64,000 nucleotides of DNA from JANNSO01 sp964485395 (GCA_964485395.1 CAZAJF010000021.1:13119-77118), one strand, 5' to 3'. Positions 26,993 through 36,389 are shown, numbered from the stretch's first letter. Made by a program: numbers and translations. Notes: generated from the sequence alone by a model not told the origin.

Positions 26993-27867
26993 TTGTCGCT
27001 CCATTTAACGGTAATGCGTCCTGTCGTCGGCGCAGGAGTAGAACTTGCGCCCGATACCGTGCCGGCGCCTCCCGTTCCGTTGCTTCCAACACCCGAGCCT
27101 GAGAAGGGTGCCTGCGTCGATCCCGACACGGCGCCCAAGGAGGCCAAGCTTCCATCAGTAGCCGAATCCGGCGCTGAATAGTCCACGACGAGCTCCACGG
27201 ATTGCCCGACTCCCACAAGTACGGAACTTGGCTGGGTACCGGAAGTTTCCGGAGCGGGGCTCAGCGCAAGGCCGGCTCCATCCAATACTTCAAAGGTATC
27301 TCCCGGAAATTCGGCTTGAAGCAGGGCTAGAACCTCCGCCAAGGCTGCCTCATCGGTAACGGCATCCGGACTTTCTCCGGAACCGAGTAAAATATCGCGT
27401 TTAGGCTTACCGACGATTACCTGCACGATGCCTTCCCGAACGATGACCACGAGGCCGTCGAAATCAAACGCCGTTCCTCGAACGGATGCCGTGGATTGCG
27501 GGCTGGTAACCTTGAAGGTCTGTGAAACTCCCGCGGATGACTTTACGTTCGCGGAGACGTTTCCAACCCTGAGGTGCAAGCTTGTGCTCAGGCTCCCCGC
27601 TTTTTCAAGAATCTTGTCTACGGTCAACCTCGTCAACGGCTCAAGGCGCACCTGGTTCTTATCGATTACCAGCGTTACGCTGGAATCAAATCCGGTGGAA
27701 ATCGTGGCAAGCATGTCCACCTTCATGCCTTCGGATGCGGGAACCCAATTCTTGCCTAAAGGTTTAACTTCCACTTTTCCACGCAAATCCTTAAGCACGA
27801 CGGTTACCTCGGCAAAAGCCGAAACCACCGTAAAAACGCACAAAAGTACGCATAGTAATTTCTTCAT
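26989..27867 (-). CDS. Exported FecR-domain protein
   Basis: A 292-residue protein with a signal peptide (residues 1-18, ending SAFAE) and a FecR domain at about 19-150 (LRGKVEVKPLGKNWVPASEG, VTLVIDKNQVRLEPLTRLTV, TSPQSTASVRGTAFDF). The C-terminal ~80 residues are low-complexity Gly/Ser/Thr/Ala/Pro. FecR domains sense or bind at the envelope; here there is no sigma factor or TonB receptor beside it, so it is not a classical FecIR system. AGGAGG lies 7 bases before the ATG at 27867. It shares an operon with two predicted beta-barrels and a lipoprotein. Confidence 0.8.
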   Translation of the reverse strand: MKKLLCVLLCVFTVVSAFAEVTVVLKDLRGKVEVKPLGKNWVPASEGMKVDMLATISTGFDSSVTLVIDKNQVRLEPLTRLTVDKILEKAGSLSTSLHLRVGNVSANVKSSAGVSQTFKVTSPQSTASVRGTAFDFDGLVVIVREGIVQVIVGKPKRDILLGSGESPDAVTDEAALAEVLALLQAEFPGDTFEVLDGAGLALSPAPETSGTQPSSVLVGVGQSVELVVDYSAPDSATDGSLASLGAVSGSTQAPFSGSGVGSNGTGGAGTVSGASSTPAPTTGRITVKWSDK

Positions 27868-27908
27868 ATTCATTCCTCCTGCAAAGCAGCGATACTTACA
27901 ATTTCTGT

Positions 27909-29330
27909 CTAAAAGAAAACAGTACAAGCGATTCGGATCAGGAACTGCAATCCGGTTCCATCGTAACCGGTATCAAAGGCGCCCGCTGGGGCGGTTGCAG
28001 GCAAGAAGAAACCAAGCGAGCCGTTCAACGAAAGATCGGACAACATGCGGAGGGAAGCGGACAGGTCTTGCTCGATACCTACGAATCCTGAATCCTGCAC
28101 ATTCGCGACACCCGCGTTCACTCCGGGAACGGACATGGGGCCGTCGCCGCTCTTCATGAACACAAATGTGTTGGATGAAGCCTGGACGCTCTTGAGTCCC
28201 AAGTTCTCCCTCATGAAAGGCTTCCAGTCAACAGCCACTTTAACATGCGTGCTGTTTCCGAGCTGCGGTGAAAAAACCAAACCCACGGTTCTGGACGTTA
28301 TTGCGGTAAACTGCGTCGCCTTTCCCGCAGTATTCCCGTCTATGTAATAAGAAGAATCCGCATCTCCAGTCCCATACTCCAGCCCTACGCCGCCGTTAAG
28401 CCCCGGCATCAGGGTAAATCCGGCTTCCACGCCAAACGCCGCCGCAAGCACGGGGGCGGCCAGATAGCGCCCGGAACTCGGAGAAGTAATGTCGTCCATA
28501 TATGACAATACGCGGCCGGTTTCAAGTACGCCAAACGTCGTATACGAGACTTTGCCGGCAATGAGTCCCGATGCGCCGAGACTTATATATTGAGTATCCA
28601 CCGGTCCGCCTTTGGTCGCGTCAAGCTCCGTTGAATATTCGCTTATCAAATCCGCCTTGGCGCGTAAATCTTCCTGCGCCAGGAAGTTTACGAAGAAAGC
28701 CTGCTCAAACAGGGAAAACCTGAAACCGGCTCCCATAATCGCGCGGGGCGAACCAACGATCGAGGTGGAAAGAGAATCCGCCACGCTCATGTTTATAGTG
28801 GATGAAGTACTCCAAAGAAGGCCGGTGTAACCGAGCAAGATGTCCATATTCATGAATGGATAGGTAATTCCAAGGGACAGTCCATCCAGTGTCCCCGCGA
28901 AAAGCGTTGAAGTGGGGTCGTTATAGAAAAAACGTCCGAAATTAATCGCAAAAGACGAGTAATCGGTATCAGCGATAGCGGTTTTTGTTCCAACCGCCAA
29001 TTCCTTCAAGTCAAAAATCGACGCAAGATGAGGTATCCCGGAACTCCAAACCTTGTTGACAATATCGAATGACGGAGAGAGCGACAGACCGAGATTGAAA
29101 CGAAAATACGTTCCTTTCGCCGATTGCGCATTAAAATAGGCGGATGGGGCAAGCGCCATGGTAAGCGAGGATGCGGTAACTCCCGCCGAAACCGGGGGAT
29201 CAAGCGCCGCTTTTTGAGATACCTGCAAAAACGTCAGGTTGGTTCCCAACTCGCCGCCCACATCGGATTTCTGGGCGAACGCGCATGGCAGTAAAAACAG
29301 GGAAAAAATACACGCAAGCAATCGCCTCAT
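27909..29330 (-). CDS. Putative outer-membrane beta-barrel protein
   Basis: A 473-residue exported protein with signal peptide (1-19, ending CAFAQ). The mature part is a series of glycine/aromatic-rich strands (YFRFNLGLSLSPSF, GITYPFMNMDILLGYTGLLW, VGLVFSPQLG) ending in a strand with terminal Phe-Phe (LIRIACTVFF), as expected for a barrel. I know no named family for it. GGAGG precedes the ATG, which overlaps the stop of the preceding gene by 4 bases. It is the second gene of the five-gene operon. Confidence 0.7.
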   Translation of the reverse strand: MRRLLACIFSLFLLPCAFAQKSDVGGELGTNLTFLQVSQKAALDPPVSAGVTASSLTMALAPSAYFNAQSAKGTYFRFNLGLSLSPSFDIVNKVWSSGIPHLASIFDLKELAVGTKTAIADTDYSSFAINFGRFFYNDPTSTLFAGTLDGLSLGITYPFMNMDILLGYTGLLWSTSSTINMSVADSLSTSIVGSPRAIMGAGFRFSLFEQAFFVNFLAQEDLRAKADLISEYSTELDATKGGPVDTQYISLGASGLIAGKVSYTTFGVLETGRVLSYMDDITSPSSGRYLAAPVLAAAFGVEAGFTLMPGLNGGVGLEYGTGDADSSYYIDGNTAGKATQFTAITSRTVGLVFSPQLGNSTHVKVAVDWKPFMRENLGLKSVQASSNTFVFMKSGDGPMSVPGVNAGVANVQDSGFVGIEQDLSASLRMLSDLSLNGSLGFFLPATAPAGAFDTGYDGTGLQFLIRIACTVFF

Positions 29331-29803
29331 TGAACGCCTCCCTGAAGAGACTCTTTTTGCTTGGCACCAAGAGCGGCTGTCTTGCCGATTATGCCCACAG
29401 CTTCTTCCCCGGACACGATCCGTTTTTTTCCGCCGCTGCCGTTTACGACATTCCTTGCCATTAGCTCGCGAAGCGCATAGCGGTGGTTCTTGAAAATCGT
29501 ATACATGAGACCGCCTTTTATCTTAAAGGCGCGCATCACCAAAAAAGATATCGCATCGACGGTCATGGGAGAGTCCGCCGCGGTGCCTTGCGCTATCCAT
29601 CCATTGGCTAGAGCCATGGCCAAGGCTTCTTCCGGGGTGGCGGTATCCGTCAAATAGGCTCCACCCACCGCTACCATATAACTCGTTTCTGCCGCCAAGG
29701 CTTGCTTTTGCTGCAAAAAGGAGTCGAGTATCGCGTTGGATTGGGCACTGGCTACAACGGCTACGAGTGGTAGTAACAACAATAAAAGGCTTCGGTGTTT
29801 CAT
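29327..29803 (-). CDS. Small secreted protein, first gene of the surface operon
   Basis: A 158-residue protein with a signal peptide (about 1-21, ends VVASAQ). The mature part is helical, and one segment (DTATPEEALAMALANGWIAQ) resembles the helix turns of SLH-type modules, though a full domain is not evident. Start 29803 has GGAGG four bases upstream; GTG at 29806 is also open. The stop overlaps the ATG of the beta-barrel gene. It is transcribed from the promoter at 29841-29869. Confidence 0.6.
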   Translation of the reverse strand: MKHRSLLLLLLPLVAVVASAQSNAILDSFLQQKQALAAETSYMVAVGGAYLTDTATPEEALAMALANGWIAQGTAADSPMTVDAISFLVMRAFKIKGGLMYTIFKNHRYALRELMARNVVNGSGGKKRIVSGEEAVGIIGKTAALGAKQKESLQGGVQ

Positions 29804-29840
29804 CACACCTCCTTGGCGAAAAACGAATAGCTTGTAATTA

Positions 29841-29869
29841 AATATAGTGCAATAAAGTTATCCCTACAA
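29841..29869 (-). promoter_or_regulatory. Promoter of the FecR/beta-barrel operon
   Basis: Minus strand TTGTAG (29864-29869), 17-base spacer, TATATT (29841-29846), 38 bases before the start of the first gene. It is back-to-back with the promoter of the cyclase gene. Confidence 0.6.
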
Positions 29870-29906
29870 CATAAATGGATAAATTTACGGAAAATCCGCA
29901 ATATTC

Positions 29907-29934
29907 TTGCAGAGCAGTAAAGCGATGCTATAAT
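29907..29934 (+). promoter_or_regulatory. Promoter of the CHASE2-cyclase gene
   Basis: TTGCAG (29907-29912), 16-base spacer, perfect TATAAT (29929-29934), about 33 bases before the ATG at 29967, which has GGAGG upstream. Confidence 0.7.
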
Positions 29935-29966
29935 TAGAAGAAGTTATTATTCGCGGAGGAGAGCTC

Positions 29967-32684
29967 ATGCCCAAAAAATTAACCTGGATCGTCATTCCGT
30001 CCGTCGTTACGCTCATGCTTGGCATACTTTTATTTACCGGGGCCGCCCAGGCGCTCGAACTTAAAATATACGACCTTTTATTGCGCATTCGACCTGCTCC
30101 AAAAGAGCTTGAGTCCATCGTGCTCATGGATTTTGACGATGCCTCCATCGCGGAGGCCGGATCCTGGCCCGTGTCCCGGAATATTTACGGTGATGGGCTT
30201 ATTCTCCTGGCCGAGCTTGGTGCCCAGTATGCGGTATTCGATATTGAATATGTAGATAACAGTCCCCGGGGAATCAACACCGAATTCCTGGAAAACGACC
30301 TTCCGGCTGTCTTCAAGGAAAAATTCGACGGTTTGGGAAGCAACATCGGCCAATTATTCAGGGCAATCACCGGAGGCAAAGTATCCCCCAAGGAAGCAGC
30401 CCCGTTCGTCCAAGACCTCATAGGCATGACCTCGGCCACCAGTTCTGAACTAATGGACAATGTCGCCCAAGTAGCCCGAAATAACGACGAGTACCTAGGC
30501 CGAGCCGCGCGAATATTCGGAAATTCCTATTTTCCGGTAAATTTGCCCAAAGATGCCTCTCCCAATGGCGAGGAAGCAGCCATTGAAATCGTAAAAAATC
30601 TGGCGGCAGTCCAGGCGACTTTTACAAACGGCAAGTCGATTCGACAGGCAAAGGCCATCGTTCCGGCCATCAGCCCGATTTCGGGACGCGCCGGCGGGGC
30701 GGGATTCCCCAACGTTCATATAGACGAGGACGGTGTACGTCGGCGCATAGACCTGTTTTTCGAATACGACGGCCACGCCTATGCGCAACTCGTACTGGCC
30801 CCGCTTCTACGCTATTTCGGCAATCCGGCGGTAAAAATATCCAAGAATTTCGTCGAACTGAAGGGAGCCCGCTATCCGGGCGGAAGAACCACGGATATCA
30901 AGATTCCGCGCGGCGAGGATGGGCGAATGTTCATCGACTGGCCCCATAAAGGATTCATTTCCAGTTATCGCCATATCGCCTTTCGTGAGCTCATCGTGCA
31001 TAAAAAACTGTATTCCGACCTGCTCAACAACCTGCGCATCGGCGACGGTTGGGGCTACCTCGGCCTCTACGACGGGGAGAGGCCGCTTATGGACCAGGCA
31101 CGCACCATCGAATCCTATCTTCAGGCGCTCATGGACGAGGCCGCCGACGGCCCGTTGCCCGATGGAGCGGTAGCCGATTATCGCAAAGCGCGCGACGCAT
31201 TCCTTTCCGAGTTCGGCCGCTATTTCTCCACGAACCCCGAGCAGTCTTTTCAGAAGGAGATTTCAACCGCTCTTGCCAACCCGAATCTCGATGCCGCATC
31301 GCGAACGCAGTACGAGACGATCGCCTCGAACATGCCCCTGTATTTTTCAAACACGAAAAAAATCCTCGCGGACCTCACCGACCTGCGCGGGCGCCTCGCC
31401 AAGGCTCTCGACGGAACATTCTGCATCCTCGGCCAGACGGGAACCGCAACTTCGGATATCGGCGTAAATCCGTTTGAGGGCGAATACATGAACGTAGGTA
31501 CCCATGCGTCGGTTCTGAACACGATTTATCAGGGAAAATTCATCGATGACACCCCTGCATGGATTCCTTTCCTCATTATCGCCGCCTCCTGTTTTGGCCT
31601 GGCGTTTATCGTGCGCAATCGAAAACCGGCAGTGGCCATCTGGATCGGCGCCGGCTCTACCATAGTTTTGGCCGGCTGTCTCGTGGCCATCTTCGCTCTC
31701 ACGGGTATTTTCATCGTCATCGCCCAGCCGCTCATCGCGGTATTCCTTACGTTTCTGGCGTCCACGATCGTATCGTTCCTTAAGACCGAGCGGGAAAAAG
31801 GCTTCCTTCGCAATGCGTTCTCCCGCTACCTTTCCGACGAGGTGATCAAGGCAATCGTGAACAATCCGGACAAGCTCAAGCTCGGCGGTGAAAAACGCCA
31901 CATGACCGCGATGTTCACCGACATTCGCGGATTTTCCACGGTCTCGGAAAAACTCGCCCCGGAAGGCCTCGTAACCCTCCTCAACAAATACCTCACGGCC
32001 ATGAGCGATATCATCCTGGACCTCGGAGGCACCATCGACAAATACGAAGGCGACGCCATCATCGCCTTTTTCAACGCCCCGCTTGAATTGCCGGCCCATG
32101 CGCGGCTGGCCAGCCTCGCCGCGGTACGCATGAAACGCGCAGAAAGAAAACTTAACGCGGATCTCGCGCAAACCCAAGGCGCCAGCAACGAATTGCTTAC
32201 GCGACTCGGCCTCAATACCGGCGACATGATCGTGGGCAACATGGGTACCGACCGCAAGATGGACTATACGATCATCGGAGACGCGGTAAACCTCGCCGCG
32301 CGCCTGGAGGGCGTAAACAAGCAGTACGGCACCTGGATTTGCGCCTCGGAAGACACCATCGCCGAGGCGGGGGACGATTTCGTGGTGCGGCGCCTGGACA
32401 GGATCCGCGTGGTCGGAAAATCCGTGCCCATACGCATCTACGAGATCATAGAGGAAAAAAGCCAGGCGGGGACGGCGTACGATGCCATGATCAGCCAATT
32501 CGAGGAAGGCATCGAGCTGTTCGCCGCCAAGGATTGGAAAGGCGCCGTCAAGGCGTTCGAGCAGACCCTTGTGCTGCAGCCGAACGACGGGCCGTCCAAA
32601 ACCTTCATCGAGCGCTGCAAGGTCTACATGGTTACCCCGCCGCCGGCCGATTGGGACGGAGTATTCAACCTGACGCTGAAATAG
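29967..32684 (+). CDS. CHASE2-domain adenylate/guanylate cyclase (class III)
   Basis: Membrane receptor that converts ATP (or GTP) to a cyclic nucleotide in response to an outside signal. Of 905 residues, ~8-28 are a membrane segment; a long extracellular CHASE2 region runs from about 30 to 530 (KIYDLLLRIRPAP, VLMDFDDASI, AVFDIEYVD); three membrane segments lie around 531-615; the class III catalytic domain is about 635-830. Metal-binding Asp652 (FTDIRGFS) and Asp696 (KYEGDAI) are both present, as is GDAVNLAARLEG. A TPR-like helical tail (about 840-905) follows. It is monocistronic, with its own promoter and terminator. The preference for ATP is assumed from the family. Confidence 0.92.
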   Translation: MPKKLTWIVIPSVVTLMLGILLFTGAAQALELKIYDLLLRIRPAPKELESIVLMDFDDASIAEAGSWPVSRNIYGDGLILLAELGAQYAVFDIEYVDNSPRGINTEFLENDLPAVFKEKFDGLGSNIGQLFRAITGGKVSPKEAAPFVQDLIGMTSATSSELMDNVAQVARNNDEYLGRAARIFGNSYFPVNLPKDASPNGEEAAIEIVKNLAAVQATFTNGKSIRQAKAIVPAISPISGRAGGAGFPNVHIDEDGVRRRIDLFFEYDGHAYAQLVLAPLLRYFGNPAVKISKNFVELKGARYPGGRTTDIKIPRGEDGRMFIDWPHKGFISSYRHIAFRELIVHKKLYSDLLNNLRIGDGWGYLGLYDGERPLMDQARTIESYLQALMDEAADGPLPDGAVADYRKARDAFLSEFGRYFSTNPEQSFQKEISTALANPNLDAASRTQYETIASNMPLYFSNTKKILADLTDLRGRLAKALDGTFCILGQTGTATSDIGVNPFEGEYMNVGTHASVLNTIYQGKFIDDTPAWIPFLIIAASCFGLAFIVRNRKPAVAIWIGAGSTIVLAGCLVAIFALTGIFIVIAQPLIAVFLTFLASTIVSFLKTEREKGFLRNAFSRYLSDEVIKAIVNNPDKLKLGGEKRHMTAMFTDIRGFSTVSEKLAPEGLVTLLNKYLTAMSDIILDLGGTIDKYEGDAIIAFFNAPLELPAHARLASLAAVRMKRAERKLNADLAQTQGASNELLTRLGLNTGDMIVGNMGTDRKMDYTIIGDAVNLAARLEGVNKQYGTWICASEDTIAEAGDDFVVRRLDRIRVVGKSVPIRIYEIIEEKSQAGTAYDAMISQFEEGIELFAAKDWKGAVKAFEQTLVLQPNDGPSKTFIERCKVYMVTPPPADWDGVFNLTLK

Positions 32685-32721
32685 CATGGAAGCTCCCGGG
32701 GATCCGCGGGAGGAATAAAGA

Positions 32722-32758
32722 AAGCCTCCCTCTCCGCAACGGAGCAGGGAGGCTTTTT
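32722..32758. terminator. Bidirectional terminator between cyclase and TRAP operon
   Basis: Stem AAGCCTCCCT / AGGGAGGCTT (32722-32731 with 32746-32755), extended inward by CTCCG/CGGAG, followed by TTTTT on plus; minus tail is TTTCTTTATT. It lies between the converging cyclase gene and the TRAP permease gene. Confidence 0.88.
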
Positions 32759-32776
32759 CATTGAGCTTTACGGCAG

Positions 32777-34816
32777 CTAAGCAGCCTTCAGGGACTTGTT
32801 CAAGTTATTTTTTCTTATCTGCATTACGAGGAATACGGCAAGCAGGGCGGCGCCGATTATATCGGTCGTAAAACCGGGTATCACCATCAGCAAGCCGCCC
32901 ACGATCGCCAAAATACGCTCAAACCAGGGCATTTTCGCCAAAAGGAATCCTTCGACGCCCGCCGCTAATCCGATGATGCCAACGATCGCGGTAATCACCA
33001 TCAAAACAGCCTTTATTGGGTGTTCCGCCACTCCGAACAGCAGCATTTCCGGATTGTACACGAAAATATACGGAATAATAAACGCGGCGATGGCCAGCTT
33101 GGTGGCCTGCACGCCGGTTTTCATGGGATCGGCCTTCGCGATCGCGGCTCCGGCAAAGGCGGCGAGCGCCACGGGCGGAGTCAAGTCCGCCAACACGCCG
33201 AAATAGAACACGAACATGTGGGCTACCAATACGATGGCTGCTCCCCCTATCGGGAAGGGATACCCTCCGGCAAGCGCTTGCGCATTCAGTATCATGATGA
33301 TTGCCGGCGCGGCAATCGTCGAGGTAATCACGTAGTTGGCCGTGGTAGGAACACCCATGCCCAGGATCAGCGACGTAATCATGCTGAATATCAATACCAA
33401 GAGGAGATTGTCCCCGGCAGCCTGTACGAGGATTTCCCCGAGCTTGAGACCCAATCCCGTCTTGGTTACAACGCCTATGATGAGACCTGCGCAAGCACAG
33501 GCGGCTATGACGCCAAGAGCTCCGCGTGCGCCTTGCTCCAGGCCTTTTACGACGTCTATGGGCCTGAAGGTCGCGGGTTTTTTCCGGGCTACCGCTATAA
33601 TCGAGGCTAAGCTGGCGATAACCACCGAAATGATGATTGCCCACATGGCGGCCTTCATCGGGGTAGCGCCTTCGGTAAGAAGGTAAATAATCGTTACCAG
33701 CGGAATCACCAAATAACCGCGCTTCAAGAGGATATCGCCGACCTTGGGTAGTTCAGAACGCTTCATTCCCTTAAGGCCGAGTTTTTTAGCCTCGAAATGC
33801 ACCTGCGTAAACACGGCAAAAAAATACAGCGCAGCGGGTATTATCGCCGCCAAGGCGATGCGGCCATACGGGATGCTCGTAAACTCCGCCATCAGGAATG
33901 CCGCGGCTCCCATGATCGGCGGCATGATCTGGCCTCCGGTAGACGCGGTAGCTTCGACCGCCGCGGCAAACTCAGGCTTATACCCAAGCTTTTTCATCAT
34001 CGGAATGGTAAAGGATCCCGATCCCACGACATTGCCCACCGAGGAACCGGAAACGGTACCTTCCAGCGCGCTGGCGATAACCGCCACCTTGGCGGGACCT
34101 CCGGAGGCCCAACCGGCGATCGCGTTGGAAATATCTATGAAAAACTGGCCCAGGCCGGTTTTTTCCAGAAAGGAACCAAACAGGATAAAAAGAAAGATAA
34201 ACGTGCTGGAGACCCCGATAGGCGTACCGAAGATACCCTCCGTCGTAAAGAAAAAATGCTCCACCATCGACTTGATGGTAACGCCGCGGTGGGCGAATTT
34301 CCCCGGAATGTACGGCCCCAAAAAGGCGTACAGGATAAAAACAAGAGCCACGATCACTATCGGCAGGCCCACTACGCGGCGGGCTGCCTCAAGCACGAGC
34401 AAGACGCCTATCAAACCCACGACGATGTCCAAGGGAGTTCCGGAACCCGAGCGCTGGGAAAGCACGTTCGTCCAAAGAACCGTAATATAGATAGGTATTC
34501 CCGCCCCCAGAACAGAAAGGAACACATCAAGCGGATGCAATTTCGTCCGCGACCATTTCTTGCTCGTAGGGTACAGCAAGTATATAAGACAAAACGCGAA
34601 AGCCAGGTGGATGGATCGCTGAATCATCGCGTCAAGCACGCCGAAAATCGCCGTGTAAATCTGGAACAACGAAAACACGATGGCCAAGGCCGCGACGACC
34701 TTACCCACAAATCCGCCAAGCGTGCGGTAATCCGACTCCTTGTCGAACTGTTTCATTATCTCGTGCGCGTCTACAGGTACTTCATCCTGCACCGATGCGC
34801 TGGTAGCGTCGCTCAT
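32777..34816 (-). CDS. TRAP transporter permease, fused 4TM/12TM type
   Basis: Ion-gradient-driven uptake permease of the TAXI-TRAP class, in which the small (DctQ-like) and large (DctM-like) membrane subunits are fused. The 679 residues hold a short cytoplasmic N-terminus, about four helices in the first ~170 residues, and a DctM-type body with typical glycine-rich segments (GTVSGSSVGNVVGSGSFTIP, FAAAVEATASTGGQIMPPIM). The C-terminal ~90 residues add a few more helices. Start 34816 has GGAGG 8 bases upstream; an open frame to 34891 would overlap the upstream gene. Substrate unknown; TAXI systems often move C4-dicarboxylates, glutamate or related acids. Confidence 0.92.
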   Translation of the reverse strand: MSDATSASVQDEVPVDAHEIMKQFDKESDYRTLGGFVGKVVAALAIVFSLFQIYTAIFGVLDAMIQRSIHLAFAFCLIYLLYPTSKKWSRTKLHPLDVFLSVLGAGIPIYITVLWTNVLSQRSGSGTPLDIVVGLIGVLLVLEAARRVVGLPIVIVALVFILYAFLGPYIPGKFAHRGVTIKSMVEHFFFTTEGIFGTPIGVSSTFIFLFILFGSFLEKTGLGQFFIDISNAIAGWASGGPAKVAVIASALEGTVSGSSVGNVVGSGSFTIPMMKKLGYKPEFAAAVEATASTGGQIMPPIMGAAAFLMAEFTSIPYGRIALAAIIPAALYFFAVFTQVHFEAKKLGLKGMKRSELPKVGDILLKRGYLVIPLVTIIYLLTEGATPMKAAMWAIIISVVIASLASIIAVARKKPATFRPIDVVKGLEQGARGALGVIAACACAGLIIGVVTKTGLGLKLGEILVQAAGDNLLLVLIFSMITSLILGMGVPTTANYVITSTIAAPAIIMILNAQALAGGYPFPIGGAAIVLVAHMFVFYFGVLADLTPPVALAAFAGAAIAKADPMKTGVQATKLAIAAFIIPYIFVYNPEMLLFGVAEHPIKAVLMVITAIVGIIGLAAGVEGFLLAKMPWFERILAIVGGLLMVIPGFTTDIIGAALLAVFLVMQIRKNNLNKSLKAA

Positions 34817-34821
34817 AAAAA

Positions 34822-35325
34822 TTACCTCCGTATGCGAATCGTACGTATAATCCTGGTTGACAGCAAAACCAGGTTTCCGGCCCGGAACCACTTCAGGAAA
34901 GGGGTAAAAACCTTGCCCACCATAATTCCATGGCCTTCAAGCGGGGAAACAGATATAGGTATTTTTTTAAACGAGCGATCCATGGAAAGAATAAATTCAT
35001 TCCCTTCCAACCGGAAGCCATTCTCGGCATCCGAGGGCATCCCCGAACCGATGCTTTGGTAGCGCAGTTCATAGAGCCGCATTGCGCAATCGCTCCCGGA
35101 AACATCCACGACGAATCTTTCATTCACCGGGGTCTTGTTCACCGAGTGGATAAAAACATGCTCAAAAAAACCGTCGGGAAGCCCTAAAACCGCAATGGTC
35201 TTTCCGCTTTTATCCGAAAGGATCAGTTCGGCCTCGGCCGCGATTTCCAGTTTTAGCATTACCAGGAAAGCAGCCAAGGCAAGAAAGCCGAGCACTGCCG
35301 GCAACAGGAATTTTTTTTTCCTCAT
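34822..35325 (-). CDS. DUF1850-type small protein of the TAXI-TRAP operon
   Basis: A 167-residue protein with an N-terminal signal/anchor helix (FLLPAVLGFLALAAFLVML) and a beta-rich domain containing FIHSVNKTPVNERFVVD and LYELRYQSIGSGMPSD, the layout of DUF1850 proteins encoded beside TAXI-TRAP permeases. It ends 5 bases before the permease start. Start 35325 was chosen because the next upstream start (35358) lies within the hairpin at 35336-35362. Its role in transport is unknown; it probably acts at the outer face of the membrane. Confidence 0.75.
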   Translation of the reverse strand: MRKKKFLLPAVLGFLALAAFLVMLKLEIAAEAELILSDKSGKTIAVLGLPDGFFEHVFIHSVNKTPVNERFVVDVSGSDCAMRLYELRYQSIGSGMPSDAENGFRLEGNEFILSMDRSFKKIPISVSPLEGHGIMVGKVFTPFLKWFRAGNLVLLSTRIIRTIRIRR

Positions 35326-35335
35326 ATGAAACCAA

Positions 35336-35362
35336 ACGGGTGCCGCAAGTGCCGACACCCGT
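35336..35362 (-). terminator. Intra-operon hairpin between binding protein and DUF1850 gene
   Basis: ACGGGTG and CACCCGT flank an inner CCGCAAGTGCCGA segment that pairs partly. On the minus strand the hairpin is followed only by TTTGG, so termination should be partial. Such a hairpin would let more transcript of the solute-binding gene than of the permease accumulate. Confidence 0.55.
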
Positions 35363-35404
35363 CAGACCATGTACGGATGATATTATGCTCTCATCGTTGC
35401 ATTC

Positions 35405-36346
35405 TTATTTCTTGAATTCCTTGAAGAACTTCTCGGCACCCGGATGCAAAGGAAGCGACATGCCTTCAAGCCCTGTAGGAATCAAGATAAATGCGCCTTT
35501 TTTATGCGAAGCCACCAGGCGGGGATTATTGGCATACATGAGCTTGAGCATGTCGTAGACAAGCTGTGGATCAAGCTTTGCGCTTACCGCCAGCATCGCC
35601 TTGACGGATACGGTCATTACATCTTTGGTAACGCCTTTATAGGTATCCGCCGGGATTTTTTCGGGCGTGTAAAAAGACCATTTCTTCATGAGTTTCGCGG
35701 CAACTTCGCCATCGATAGGCACTATGACGATGTTCTTGGAAACCGAGAGATCCTGTATGGCGGCGGTAGGTGCGCCGGCGGTGTTGAACGCGGCGTCGAT
35801 GTTTCCGTCCTTGAGGTTGGAAGCGGATTCAGCGAATGACAGGTATTGAACCTTGATATCGGCATAGGTCATGCCGGCAGCTTCCAAAACCTGCCTGGTG
35901 TTAACTTCCACGCCGGAACCTGCGGCACCGACCGAGACTCGCTTGCCTCTTAAATCCGCGATCGTCTTGATCCCTGAATCGGCGAGAGCTACTATTTGTA
36001 CCGTCTCGTTGTAGAGGCTTGCCATGCCGCGAATAGCTTCAAGCTTTTTATCCTTGAAAAGTTCGGTACCGGTCAAGGCATAGTAGGAAACGTCATTTTG
36101 GATAAAGATAATATCCGCTTCTTTGTTGGCGAGCGCAGCGACATTAGCCATGGAAGCGCCGGTTACGGTTGCATTGGCATTCAGGTTCGGAATGTTCTTG
36201 TTCCAAATCTCGGCAAGGGCTCCACCGAGCGGGAAATAGGTTCCAGCCGTACCGCCTGTCGCTATTGTAACAAAACGCTGTTGGGCAGAAGCGAACGATA
36301 CGGCTACCAGCAGAATCACCGCTATTGAAATAATCTTTCTTGACAT
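35405..36346 (-). CDS. TAXI-family TRAP transporter solute-binding protein
   Basis: Periplasmic (or lipid-free secreted) binding protein that delivers ligand to the TRAP permease encoded downstream. The 313 residues have a signal peptide (ending VSFASAQ) and TAXI hallmarks: TIATGGTAGTYFPLGGALAE just after the cleavage site, ADIIFIQND, and LRGKRVSVGAAGSGVE. CGGAGG precedes the ATG at 36346. It is the first gene of the three-gene operon transcribed from 36486-36514. Ligand not predictable from sequence. Confidence 0.93.
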   Translation of the reverse strand: MSRKIISIAVILLVAVSFASAQQRFVTIATGGTAGTYFPLGGALAEIWNKNIPNLNANATVTGASMANVAALANKEADIIFIQNDVSYYALTGTELFKDKKLEAIRGMASLYNETVQIVALADSGIKTIADLRGKRVSVGAAGSGVEVNTRQVLEAAGMTYADIKVQYLSFAESASNLKDGNIDAAFNTAGAPTAAIQDLSVSKNIVIVPIDGEVAAKLMKKWSFYTPEKIPADTYKGVTKDVMTVSVKAMLAVSAKLDPQLVYDMLKLMYANNPRLVASHKKGAFILIPTGLEGMSLPLHPGAEKFFKEFKK

Positions 36347-36373
36347 TTACAAGCCTCCGAAAAATCGATGATC

Positions 36374-36389
36374 GCGCCATTCATGGCGC
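36374..36389. repeat. Palindrome in the TRAP operon leader
   Basis: GCGCCAT TC ATGGCGC, perfect 7-bp arms with a 2-base loop, 28 bases upstream of the binding-protein ATG and about 100 bases downstream of the promoter. It could be an operator half-site pair or a small leader hairpin. Confidence 0.4.

Noticed and set aside
26989..27867. FecR-like gene considered as part of a FecIR iron system
   Set aside because: No sigma factor or TonB-dependent receptor lies beside it.
31347..32687. Open frame of 446 codons on the minus strand across the cyclase gene
   Set aside because: Antisense shadow of the catalytic domain, which is unmistakable on plus.
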